Below the pieces are notes generated by a model. It searched no databases. It saw only the letters and a program-made list of their open reading frames with translations, and was not told the origin of the DNA. The position numbers and the translations under genes were made by a program. Shown here piece by piece: positions 7,820 to 17,977 of a stretch of 64,000 nucleotides of DNA. Source of the DNA: Lineus longissimus (taxonomy: Eukaryota; Nemertea; Pilidiophora; Heteronemertea; Lineidae); assembly GCF_910592395.1 (NCBI RefSeq), contig NC_088322.1, forward strand, positions 3,876,175-3,940,174, written 5' to 3'. Position 1 is the stretch's first letter, and the number at the start of each line of letters is the position of its first letter.

Positions 7820-10800
7820 ATGTCTCTTCTTATAATGTTATATTGTTGTTGCAGTTTGATATTTTCTACATGTTTTGCTGCATTACCTAGTCCCGTGGTG
7901 GAAATCGATTTTAAAATTCCACAGAATAAGGCACCGGTACTCAACTTTTCGATAAATGTTCTTTCGATAGGAAAGACGATGAATATCGAACCACGAGTAT
8001 CAGTTTATTTCCACTTGATACGAATCACAGAGAAAACTACGTGGGGTCTGCAGTATACCTAAATTCAAAGTGTGCATATAGTGGTGTGAGAAAGGCACAT
8101 TCGGCTATAAAAGCAGATATAGACGCACTCTCGGATAGTACAGATATTGAGAAGAGATGGTCACCCCAACACAGATACATGACATCGTGCTCTGTTAGCG
8201 ATTCGAAATTCGAACTTACTATTCAAGTTCATAATCCACAGGAGTATGACTTGACCGTTTGGCAATGTAGGGCACAGGCAGTATATAAAAGATCTCCTGA
8301 GAGAGTAGATGTAGTTTCAACCTCTTCGGAAGGCTTGACCGGCTATAGGATTATACCTTTTAGCGAGGGTACTGCGGGAATACCTCAGAAAGGTCAATCG
8401 TTCGATCCACCAGAGCCAATATTGATAGATAACCCCGAAAATGATTTATTTTTCGTAGGCTGTAAGGTAAATAACTTTCGATGGGTCTCAGTGGACTCGG
8501 CGTCACAAACACCCATTTGGTCTGGGTATAAATTGATGCTAAGTCACAAGTATTACAACTCGCCAACGCAATTGGAGGACTTTGACGACCAGATTTTGAT
8601 GCAGGGAGATTTGTACGGCAGAATTACTGTGAAGGGAAATGACGGTAAAGGAGCGGCGGCGACGGCGTTTTCTGTGAACGATTTAAAACCAACACTTCAA
8701 CTGGTGCCACCTACAGGGGCTGAACACCGTTTCTGCGGCGATTATGATAATTTGAAATTGGCACGATATAGAAATCAGAAGGATATAAGCGGTATTGCAA
8801 AGACCATGTGCCTATTACCCCCACCTGTCAAATTCCAAACGAATAAGGGGAAATATTCGTACGCTCTGGGAACGAGCGGCATTCCCTTTCACGTCCATGC
8901 AAGCCAAATGAACATACTTAAAGCATGTTGGGATAAAATGTACCTTGTCGGCGGTCAATTGGATAGAATCGTTGGAAATCCCGTCAAATTGGCAAAAATC
9001 AAACAAGAAGGACGGGTTACCGACACAGGAGATGCAGTGTTTCCTATTTTGACAAACAACGACGCTCATAATTTCACAAACTTTGGAACTATTGATCTGA
9101 CGGGTGTTGAGACGGTGGTTGTGAGTCTGCCAGATATACCAGATTCGGCTGTGAGGATGTTGAAAAAAAAATCGGAAGATAATGTTGGCCCCGCTACGAG
9201 CAATGTGTTATATAGACACATTAACAGCGCCCGGGGCGATCCGCCAGCGAATGATTTGTCTGTGAGATTGGAATATGGGCGAAAGAGAATTGTGGATATC
9301 GTTTACCAGTTTAAAAATGTCGAATCCGATTATAGGTATCATAAGATGAATCAATTGTGTATGAGGGATGTAAAAAGGACGGTGAAAGACGGTTGGAAGG
9401 TTTTGTTGACTGAACAACTGACCGAAACGTTTTACATGAACTATTTTAGGGTGGTGAGGCAATATCAGTACGTGAAATACGAAATGGCCAAAACAATCCG
9501 CCTTTCAGATGGCAGAGACGTGTACAAGTACGAATGTGGAAATCCATTTGATCCCAATGAGAATGCCGAGGTGTTATTTTTCTCCAGCGGTTCGTGTGAA
9601 AAACTGGAAATATGCAGCGGTACCGATCAGAGGGGCAACGGTGTATATAAACTGTGCAAGAACGAGCCGTCAATGTTGATACCGAATACAAACAAGGACA
9701 GTTGGTGTGGTAGCGATAGTGCTGTTAATAAATATTCGTGGCGTGTTTATATTAAAAACGCACGTGCCAGAGGTTCACTGTTTCTCACGAAAAAGATGAG
9801 ACCCGATGATGGTAAGTATTATGATGCTAGCGTCAGCTGTGCATCGCCAAGGTATGTTTGCTTTTATGGAAGGAAAAGACAAAATCTCCGCGAAATCATA
9901 TTGTTGGACTACTTGAAAGATAAAAAGGGCGCAAACACACACATACCGTCGCCATTGGAGAGTGAAGACAAAATGTTGTTGAAAGAGCGAATTTACACTC
10001 ACGACGGCTTTATAAAACCTGACGAGTGCCCGCAGTACGAGAATAAAGCATGCAGGGCTACGGAAAAAACCCTGAACATTTATCGCTACGAGTATGGAAA
10101 AAACAAAAAACAAGACAAAAATTGTGTTGACAGGAGCCGTGACATGTGCTGGCACGATTTCACGTTAAATAGATGGCTCAAGGACTTTTCCCCTTATTCG
10201 TATTATGCAGGTGAAGTGAGCAAACACTTCAACTATTACAAAGAGGTTACTATGTACCTGGAAAGCGGAGAGTTGACATTAAACACGCGCAGTTTTGAAA
10301 TATAGCACCTGGTAAAGAGATCCACGAAAAATCTGATGAACAAATGCAACCAAAATGTGTTTGGGAGCAATTGTAAGGTAATCAACGGACATCGCATGGG
10401 TATCTATGAAGATTTATCGCTTGTGCAGTGTCCGTGTCGTTCAGTGGGATCCGTGTGTAAACGAAATAACTTACCGAATTTATCGGGCAACATTGTGTTT
10501 ACAGCGGTTATGAATTGGGAGAGTATCATGTCCACGAACCCGAAAATCAACAGCCAACTGAGATGTGGTACTTTTGGTAAATATGGTATGCGAAAAAGTG
10601 TGTACAACATGATGAGTTACAGAATGTGTACGAGACAAACGTTGTCTTTGCCAAAAGTCATAAACGACATGAAAACGGCTAAGAAATTTTCCGAGTATAT
10701 GCCCTACTTTCTCAGGCCGTATACAATTCGACTGAACATACGCTACATAGGTGTAGTGTGACCAATGTTTATGGGAAACTGTCCAAAACCGTCTAGAGTA

Positions 10801-12465
10801 ATATTCACCACTGTAGCATACGACGAGATCAACAACCAGAGAATCGACATGTTTTACGAAAAGAAGACAACAGCTGATGGTGTAATCACGTGGAAGAAAT
10901 GTATTAAATCGATAAGCATTTCTGAACAGTACAAACACTCTACGGTATTAGACGTTCTACCCGAAAGATATGATGTTTTAGCGAACGCCGAAAATTACAA
11001 ATGTATCGTAGTAGCACCATACGCGAGCAGTTTCACACCGAAAAGACCCGATCCCAATCATCACATACCCGAGATGGCAGTGTTTACAGATGCTGATATA
11101 GTGGGTTCGAAATATCTGTTCTGCGCTTATCCGGAGACGAATCAGATCACCCCTATAGCCAAGACATCGGATGTTTTCGATAAGGAGGGTGATAACGACA
11201 TGGGTTGTTCTGCGAGAAATTATTTCTCCAACATCGCCAAGGATGTCAATGGGAAATGGTTCATTTTCACCGTTCGATACAGTTCGTATTTCGGTACATG
11301 TCCAACACCAGGCATGTTAGCGAAATTCGTGTACGGCGCTAATCAAATCGTTGATCGAAAACTTCTAAGATGTAGCATGTCGACTAGGGAAAGGAAATAC
11401 ACACTGAAAGAGGCTATGGCACCAGATTTCCACACGAAGATAAATTACACCGGAACAGAGAGAATTTGTATACATGATAAGAACACGACGTCATTTACAA
11501 TGTTTGTAAATAAGGAGAAAATAGATGCCTTAAAACAGGCTATCACAATGGCAGATTTTCAGTATTATTTCGACGGAAAATCGTATTTGGGTCCAAGAGG
11601 TAGACACCAATATTGGGGTAGACCGGCCGTGAATAGGTGGTTTCCCAATATCGTAAATATAAAGGTAGTGCCACCGTGCTACGACATACCAGATACGCAA
11701 CAGAATAATGAGCCTATTTCGGCGTTAAGAATTGTGCCTACGTCGAATGGCGTGCGCGTAAAGTGTGGTTTACCTAGATTTATCAACATGGAAATATTCA
11801 AGGGTTGCGAAGATTCCATTAAGAAACTGTATCCGTTTAGCGTGTATGCTATAGTGTACGAAAAAGGCACTCCGACACGGGTCAGGAAACGAATTTTACT
11901 CACAAAATCTGCCAGCACGTTTGAAAAGACTGAATGTACCATTTCCAACGAACTGTTGCCAATTTCAAGTAACCGTGACGCTGTAAATTGTACAATTTCT
12001 GCGTACAACAAAATTCCAATGGACAATGTGATGATAAGTGCTATTGTACCCGATAATGCTGCGTTGAATTTATTCAAAATGACAGAAGCCGATTCGCCTA
12101 AAGGTCTATTGCTCGGTTTCGAATGCAGTTTGGGCAACATAGGCAGTGGCCAAGTGAATGGTGGTCTGTTGTACGATTACAATTCACGTTTAGAGGCATT
12201 GGATTCTTATTTCAGTATCAGGGCCAATAATCTTGCCGAAAGTATGAAAATAGACGCAGCGGGCCAACAGAAACAAGAAAGGCGAAAAAGACAGGAATTC
12301 GAAAATAAAAAAGAGTCTGTGGAGATCGATGTGGACGTAAAGGACACACTAAACCCAATATACATTTTAATAAGCGTTGTGTCTATCAGCGTATTTGTAA
12401 TCGCGTTAAGTGTGTTGTTGTACAGAAACAGAAACATTTTTGCGAAGATTTCACGAAGAAAATAA
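7820..12465 (+). pseudogene. Large type I membrane glycoprotein gene, broken three times
   Basis: Starts with a signal peptide (hydrophobic core LLIMLYCCCSLIF) at ATG 7820. The frame changes by one base between about 7990 and 8020, then runs in one frame to 12465 with an in-frame TAG at 10303 and TGA at 10759. The ectodomain of nearly 1,500 residues is Cys-rich; a basic furin-like QERRKRQEF lies about 35 residues before a C-terminal membrane segment (ILISVVSISVFVIALSVLL) and a short basic tail. This is the layout of a virion surface glycoprotein. I cannot name a herpesvirus counterpart. Coding character is intact on both sides of every break, so inactivation or sequence error is recent. Confidence 0.75.
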
Positions 12466-12578
12466 ATTATTTTTTCTCGCTCACGAAAATTTTCTAAGTC
12501 CAACGCTTCCTGTTCAGAGACAAGAATTCCAACTTCCTCATTCTAACTTCCTGGTTCTAACTTCCTGGTTGATGTAAC
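12466..12578. promoter_or_regulatory. Dense ETS-like promoter element cluster
   Basis: Contains ttttctaagtcc, cgcttcctgttcaga, aacttcctc and two aacttcctggtt copies, the last ending about 10 bases before the ATG at 12579. One of the clearest clusters of the window's shared intergenic element. The shorter spaced copies next to the ATG suggest a 5' leader or core-promoter role. Confidence 0.5.
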
Positions 12579-14366
12579 ATGGATAATTTTGCAAGTGTTT
12601 CGGCAAATGAATGGGACGACGGCGATGGCGATAGTAGTAGTGGTGGTGGTGTTGGTGTGAATTGTAAGGCAAACGGGGGCGATGGCGAAAAGGATAAAAT
12701 GGTTGTAAATTTCATTACGTGTGTCTCCCTAGCAGCGAATTTTGCCAAAAAACACGGTCATCATGTAAATAAATTTAGAAACAGTATACACAGGTCTTCA
12801 ACAGTAGGTAAGGGAACGAATAAACGAGATTGGTCTAGGGCATTCGACGAAGGAGAGGGTAAAGAAGGGGCAGATACGGCAACGAAAGGTGCAACAGAAG
12901 TGATGGAGGATCTGATAAGTAACGAAATCTCAGACTGCGGTATGGCTGGGCATGTTAGCGACGGTTCGGTTATACACAGCTACTTGGCGTTAGAAGAAGA
13001 CAGACACGACGAATAATATAGCCACGAAACATGCGAAGCTGAAGAGAACGAATATGACTGGAGGAAAATTTGTAAAATTATGGACGATAGTAAAATTGAT
13101 GCAATTTCGAAAAAGATCAAAAAGGGACCGTGTCGATTTCAAATGTCTGCGAGTCACGAAGAGAGAAAAAAGGCACGTGAAAAAGCTTACGGTATGATTG
13201 AAACATGTAATTGGTTGAAATTGTATTTTTTCCGTGGCTACGTTACAGAAGCTGATTTCGTGTGTCCGCTGCCTAGGTCAAATCTTTCGGATAGAGTTAA
13301 TAAAAAAAGACAGAAACAGATAGCTGAGAAGAGACGTCAGAAAGAGGATTATATTTAAGGGCAGCAAGCACAACATAATACTGATAATACTGATACAGAA
13401 ATTTTAGTAAGTGGATTGTCGAGGAATACAGATGCGAATGACAGGGAGGTGGATGACACACCTCCTCCGTGTGGTGAAATAATTGCTCTGCGAGGATCTA
13501 TAGATGCCATATATAAAGTCAGCAACTGTCCATGGTGGAAAAAGCAAACGAAAAAGGACGTACGTGAAATTAATAGGCCGTGGTTGATGAACTTGGGCGA
13601 TAAAAGTAGTGGAGAAGAGGACGACGATGCAGAAAAATACGATTCCAGGATTTTTAATATTAAAATTGTCGATGTCAAGTCACACAGTAGGCCATATTCT
13701 GTATACGATCATCAAGAGCCGATAAATCGTGTTTGCTGCAGTCAGTTTCAAGTGGGCATATACCAATACGCTTTAAAACGTCTGTCATATTTGGGCAGTA
13801 AAGCATTTTCTCAAATACACGAGACCGATGTTGATGGTGATGCAACGGACGGGGAGGGAGAAATAGATCCTTATACGAAATATTCAGAGTTGAAAGAGTT
13901 GGCGTGTACATGGATGGAAGAATTTGCTATCAGCGAGAAATACAACAAACCTGATGAACAAGCAACCGTGCCAGTGGACTTGGTGTTACGACAGTTGTAT
14001 TTGTTGTTCAGGTCTAGTAGCCAACAAGCGGATAGCAAAGATATATTTGGGACAGACATCTGTGTTCTCATTCGTAAGCAGAGCGAGCTTGTGAATAAAA
14101 CGATATTAGGAGGAAACGGATATATCACGTTGAAAGCACTCTTCGAATTGGTACTTCTCCCGAGTTTGAAAGCCTTCTTGCCACATCACGAAAATTTCGC
14201 AAACCACTGCCACGCGGAATTAAGACATTTGAGCAGGACCCATTTTACTTCGTATTTGGAAAACACTGACGCAGCTGCTGCTAACATCGGCGAGTGGGGT
14301 AACTACGTACCTGTGGAACATTTACCATTAGAGCATATCAGGCGACTACTGGAAGGTTGTTGGTAG
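12579..14366 (+). pseudogene. Unknown 595-codon gene with two in-frame TAA codons
   Basis: One continuous frame from ATG 12579 (GDGDSSSGGGVGVN near the start) to TAG 14366, interrupted by TAA at 13014 and TAA at 13356. Sequence between and after the stops keeps protein-like composition, e.g. a basic stretch KKIKKGPCRF then RVNKKRQKQIAEKRR, and a long soluble C-terminal part. I recognise no domain. Alternatives are three small independent genes or splicing; however, the last piece has no good ATG, which favours one damaged gene. It overlaps nothing but ends just upstream of the DUF4326-like gene. Confidence 0.6.
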
Positions 14367-14398
14367 ATAGACGACACAAGATAAGCACAAAACAAAAA

Positions 14399-15130
14399 AT
14401 GATGGCTGCTGCGATGAACTACGAACAAGAGATAGAAGTGAATGTGGTAGACGTGGAAGTTTCAGCTGACGACGGTGGAATCGAAATGTCTCAGACAACA
14501 GTGGAGGAAGAAAAGCCAGGAAATGTAGATGAAGAAGCTAAGGGCGATGTCGATGCTGAGGAAAAGGAATTCGAAAGTGACAGCGATATTTTTGCGGATC
14601 CCAAACCCTCAGCACCCAAGAAACGGCGTTGCGGACGAACAGCGGCTGTGGCGGAAAACAAAGCTAAGAAACCAAAGCTGAGTTCACCAACAAACCCACC
14701 AAAGCTCGCAAGAAGACAGTGTGTTAAGAAAAATGCCCTTTTGAAAATTGGTTTTAACAGTCTAAAGCAATGGTGCGAGGACAAGGAAAATAACATCTAT
14801 GCAGGACGTCAATTCTTTCACGTACCCAAAGACTACCCGTGCACTCTTGGAAATCCATATCTGGTGAGCAAAGTTTGTACAGCGAAAAAGGCGTGTGAAT
14901 TGTACACGATAAAGTTATTAGAATATACCAAAGAAGAACGAGACGACATCAGAGAGAAAACAGCCGGTAAAAATGTCGGTTGTTGGTGTTGGATGGACAA
15001 CATGAACGGCGGTGAACGATGTGATGAAAATCCTTGTCACGTAGACACCATTCTATGCATCTCCAATTCTGCTAATGACGAAGAAGCAATCGCCAACCTA
15101 CGCGCGATTCTCGATAAACTCAAGGAATGA
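14399..15130 (+). CDS. DUF4326-like protein with acidic/basic N-terminus
   Basis: 243 residues from ATG 14399. The N-terminal 60 residues are acidic, followed by basic nuclear-signal-like PKKRRCG and KKPKL. Residues about 130-230 resemble DUF4326: FHVPKDYPCTLGNPY, then a helix, then GKNVGCWCW and a final CHVDTIL, the conserved Cys-rich ending of that family. DUF4326 is of unknown biochemical function and is found in phages and some DNA viruses. A second, more diverged relative is at 41870-43096. The start at 14357 would overlap the upstream gene and is not an ATG, so 14399 is preferred. Confidence 0.7.
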   Translation: MMAAAMNYEQEIEVNVVDVEVSADDGGIEMSQTTVEEEKPGNVDEEAKGDVDAEEKEFESDSDIFADPKPSAPKKRRCGRTAAVAENKAKKPKLSSPTNPPKLARRQCVKKNALLKIGFNSLKQWCEDKENNIYAGRQFFHVPKDYPCTLGNPYLVSKVCTAKKACELYTIKLLEYTKEERDDIREKTAGKNVGCWCWMDNMNGGERCDENPCHVDTILCISNSANDEEAIANLRAILDKLKE

Positions 15131-15353
15131 ACATTTTGGTATTTTTTTGAACTGTTGTATTTGAACAGGAAGTTGGAAAAATATCGAAAAATTTGCAAAG
15201 TCCCAACTTCCTGAATTAAATTTTGTTGTCCAAACAGGAAGTTGGGACTTTGTGTGAAAAATAAATATAAAATGAAAAATTTTGTGTACGAAATTTGTTG
15301 TGTTTGTTATTTTGTAGTATTGTGTAGCAAATTGCGATATAATGTGTGGTATT
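15131..15353. promoter_or_regulatory. Convergent-gene spacer with ETS-like elements
   Basis: Holds gaacaggaagttgg, gcaaagtcccaacttcctg and a third inverted copy aacaggaagttgggact. It lies between two convergent genes, so these copies cannot all be promoters. A role in transcript ends, insulation or DNA packaging is also possible. Confidence 0.4.
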
Positions 15354-15929
15354 TTACCCCAACGCAAATTGGGGAGTCACGTCTTTCAAAAATATAGAAC
15401 ACGAATATGGAACAAGAAACATACGTACATAAATCCACAACATGTGACGTACTAGGTGGTTAGTGCAGACGGTGGGACGGTGGTTGCAAACTTTGAAAAA
15501 TAACTCATTCATCGCAGAAATGCTCCTGTGATGATTCCAACACCCAATTTCGTCATTCTGGTACACCCACTCGTAGAATGTTACCAGGGTCATTTTCTTA
15601 TCACTGTCTTTCAATTCTTTTTCAAGCACATTTATACTGGATGGCAAACGAGGTTCTTCTCTTCGCATTCGTGGCCAATATGTGGAAAATATACTTTTCA
15701 ATAAATCTGAACCATCCACCATATTGACAGTGGCCTCTTCGAGTTTTTCCAGAAACACGGGGAATTGAAATGGTTGGAAATAAGTGTTTTGTGTTTTTTT
15801 CTTATCGGTTATTCTCTTTACCCGTTTGTTATTTGCACTATTCGTGTAGAAATTCTTCGAAGAACGACTATTTAAATCATTAACCCCCTGTAAATATGTC
15901 AACGCACAATTATCCAAATGTTCCTGCAT
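15354..15929 (-). CDS. Unknown 191-residue protein
   Basis: The first ATG is at 15929. The frame is open to 15941 without another ATG, and an acceptor-like tract (ttttccag on this strand, near 15962) lies just upstream, so an upstream exon is possible. The protein is basic at the start (NKRVKRITDKKK), soluble, with a short hydrophobic stretch near the end (LWIYVRMFLVPYSCSIFL) that could be a weak membrane segment. No family recognised. Confidence 0.5.
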   Translation of the reverse strand: MQEHLDNCALTYLQGVNDLNSRSSKNFYTNSANNKRVKRITDKKKTQNTYFQPFQFPVFLEKLEEATVNMVDGSDLLKSIFSTYWPRMRREEPRLPSSINVLEKELKDSDKKMTLVTFYEWVYQNDEIGCWNHHRSISAMNELFFKVCNHRPTVCTNHLVRHMLWIYVRMFLVPYSCSIFLKDVTPQFALG

Positions 15930-15941
15930 GTATTCGATCAC

Positions 15942-16540
15942 GGGGCCGATTGGAACGGTGCTGGAAAAGACTGTATAAAAATGAACAAAAACACTGTATA
16001 TATGATGGATAATAAATTTATTGCATGCAATGGTAACAAGAAGGTATTTATGTCGAAAAGTTACAAAGTACTTGTTACAAAGCTATCGATAAACTAATAA
16101 AATTGAATTATATACAAAATCACGAATTTCCATTTTTCATTATTTTCAAAAAAATTTCTAAGTCCATTTGTACATTTCAAGTGACACGCCATCCAGAATG
16201 AGTGTCGTTCGGAGTATGAGAGTTGGTCAGACTGACTCGAATTACGTCTCCTATGACAGCTTACAATGATAGGCTGCCACTTGAAAAAAGGTATGTCATG
16301 CCTTCAGAGTGACATGTAATGATGGGCTGCCAATAGAGACATCATGTCATTACAAATGTCAAACATGTGATTTGAGATGTCAAGTCTTTTTCGCTGCGCG
16401 CTACTTGTAAGTTGAAAATGACATGCCATCAGGGATTGAAATTTGACGTTTTCACGAAACTAAAATTTTTCATATTTTCAGGTCTGATCGTTTTGCTAAC
16501 TAGTGAACTGCCTATTGTCGCCAAGTACTTGAGCGAAAAA
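15942..16540. repeat. Non-coding stretch with degenerate TGACAYGYCATC-type repeats
   Basis: About 600 bases without a convincing gene. From 16180 to 16440 a set of related words recurs: gtgacacgccatcc, tatgtcatgccttcagagtgac, tgacatgtaatgatgggctgcc, atgtcattac, atgacatgccatcag, and the pair aatgataggctgccact / aatgatgggctgccaat about 60 bases apart. It reads as a short, diverged tandem repeat just upstream of the next gene. An acceptor-like catattttcag ends near 16481. Confidence 0.45.
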
Positions 16541-17092
16541 ATGTCAAGTGAAATTCATGAACGCACAGGTAAGAGTGTCTTACTTACCATGATTGCAATT
16601 AGAGAACATGCTTCGCAGTATTACACAGGATTTACGAATTTTGTTATTCCAAAAGAACTCCACAGCTCAACCAAGTATAAAACAGTCAATGTTCCAAAAA
16701 GAAATAACTATTCAAATTGTTTGGATAAACCTGTCAACAACAAACTTTCTGTGATTAGTGTGCGCGATTCTGACTCTGAGCACTCTGAACATTCTTATAC
16801 CACGGACTACAACGCTACATCTTCCAATGACACTGTGCAGCATGAACCTGTGCATGTTGAGCGTGTTGTGCCTGTTACTCTATCTACTCCGTCTAAACCA
16901 GTCATGGTTTCAATGGCTACTCAAACAGACTCTGAAAATGACAAAGACACTGAAAATGAACCACGAGGAGTAAAAAGAACAAATTCAAAAAATGACTCTG
17001 GTTGTGAATGTAATTGTAACTGTTCGAAATCTTCTCCCAAGAAAAAGAAGAAATATATGATGTATGTTTTCGAAGTATCTGAATCCGAATAA
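16541..17092 (+). CDS. Ser/Asn-rich hypothetical protein with TQT motif
   Basis: 183 residues from ATG 16541; the frame is open further up (ATG 16418 would add a hydrophobic segment). Low-complexity, Ser/Thr/Asn/Asp-rich: DSDSEHSEHSYTTDY, a threonine/proline stretch, then MATQTDSENDKDTE (residues about 125), which contains a TQT core like that bound by dynein light chain LC8. It ends with GCECNCNCSKSSPKKKKK: a Cys cluster then a nuclear-localisation-type lysine run. Function unknown. The spacer downstream leads into repeat R1. Confidence 0.5.
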   Translation: MSSEIHERTGKSVLLTMIAIREHASQYYTGFTNFVIPKELHSSTKYKTVNVPKRNNYSNCLDKPVNNKLSVISVRDSDSEHSEHSYTTDYNATSSNDTVQHEPVHVERVVPVTLSTPSKPVMVSMATQTDSENDKDTENEPRGVKRTNSKNDSGCECNCNCSKSSPKKKKKYMMYVFEVSESE

Positions 17093-17139
17093 AATGTATT
17101 TTCTATATTATATTACATTTATTTTGCATTTCTTCTAAC

Positions 17140-17841
17140 TTCCTGTATTGATGCCTCTATCCTAACTTCCTCGTAGGTGTGTGTTTTTGCTAGGCATAAA
17201 GGCACGGACCATATTTGAAAAATTGGTCTTAAAAGTGGTATTTGAAACGGAAGTTAGGCCGATTTTTAGCGAAAAATGTATGGAAAATCACTAACTTCCG
17301 CTTCAAATTTATTTTTCAAGAGAGGATCCATTTGGTCGATTTGGATCCTCTCTTGAAAACAAGTGTGTACAGGAGGAAAACGCGAAATATTATTTTTGTG
17401 ATAGTAAGAATGGTTGTAAAGGGGATTGATGGACGATTAAAGTTGTGATATTATTTTGGGGAAGATTAAAAAAAACCGAAACAAAAAAATCATAAATTAA
17501 AAAGGAAGTAGCAAAAAAACATATGATGAAAAGGAAGTTAGCTAACACATATTGCAAATAGGAAGTTGAAATGTGCTGCGAATCTAACTTCCTATATTAT
17601 ATGTATTTTTTCAAGAGAGGATCCATATAGCCACATTGGGTCCCCCCTTGAAAAATTTTAAAAATAAGGAAGTTACAAAAACCCAATACATTTCTCACAA
17701 AAAATTGCATTAACTTCCGGTTCGGTTACAAAATGTAGACGTGAAAATCACAATATGTACCTTGCCTTTATGCCGAGCCCAACAGATCACACATAATAAG
17801 GAAGTTAGAATAGAGGGAATAAAGAGGAAGTTAGAATATTC
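17140..17841 (+). repeat. Repeat R1 (about 700 bp), copy one of three
   Basis: Shares its whole length with R2 (33255-33958, inverted) and most of it with R3 (from about 54884, same orientation). It is packed with aggaagtt/aacttcc words and contains two imperfect hairpins: caagagaggatcca ... tggatcctctcttg around 17318-17357, and caagagaggatccatat ... gggtccccccttg around 17611-17654. The 68-codon frame inside is conserved only because the DNA is. It sits next to the primase-helicase gene. Candidates: replication origin, isomerisation or packaging element, or a mobile repeat. Confidence 0.8.
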
Positions 17842-17977
17842 ATATATATGTAGAATTGAAAAAATAAGATAATATGGAATATAAAATATAGGTATGAATA
17901 TTTATTCTAAATATGACATAATACAAAATTCAGTTCAAATATAAGTAGTATCAACACGTATGGTAAGTATGACATAA
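17842..17977. other. AT-rich spacer
   Basis: No gene or clear signal. It includes atgacataatacaaaattcagttcaaata and a near copy, atgacataattagaaaatcagttcaaatt (the second overlaps the stop of the next gene), a short duplication at the 3' end of the primase-helicase gene. Confidence 0.4.

Noticed and set aside
17242-17448. 68-codon frame present identically in R1 and R2
   Set aside because: It is conserved because the DNA repeat is conserved; it crosses a hairpin, has no domain or promoter, and in R3 it is cut by the transposon without other change.
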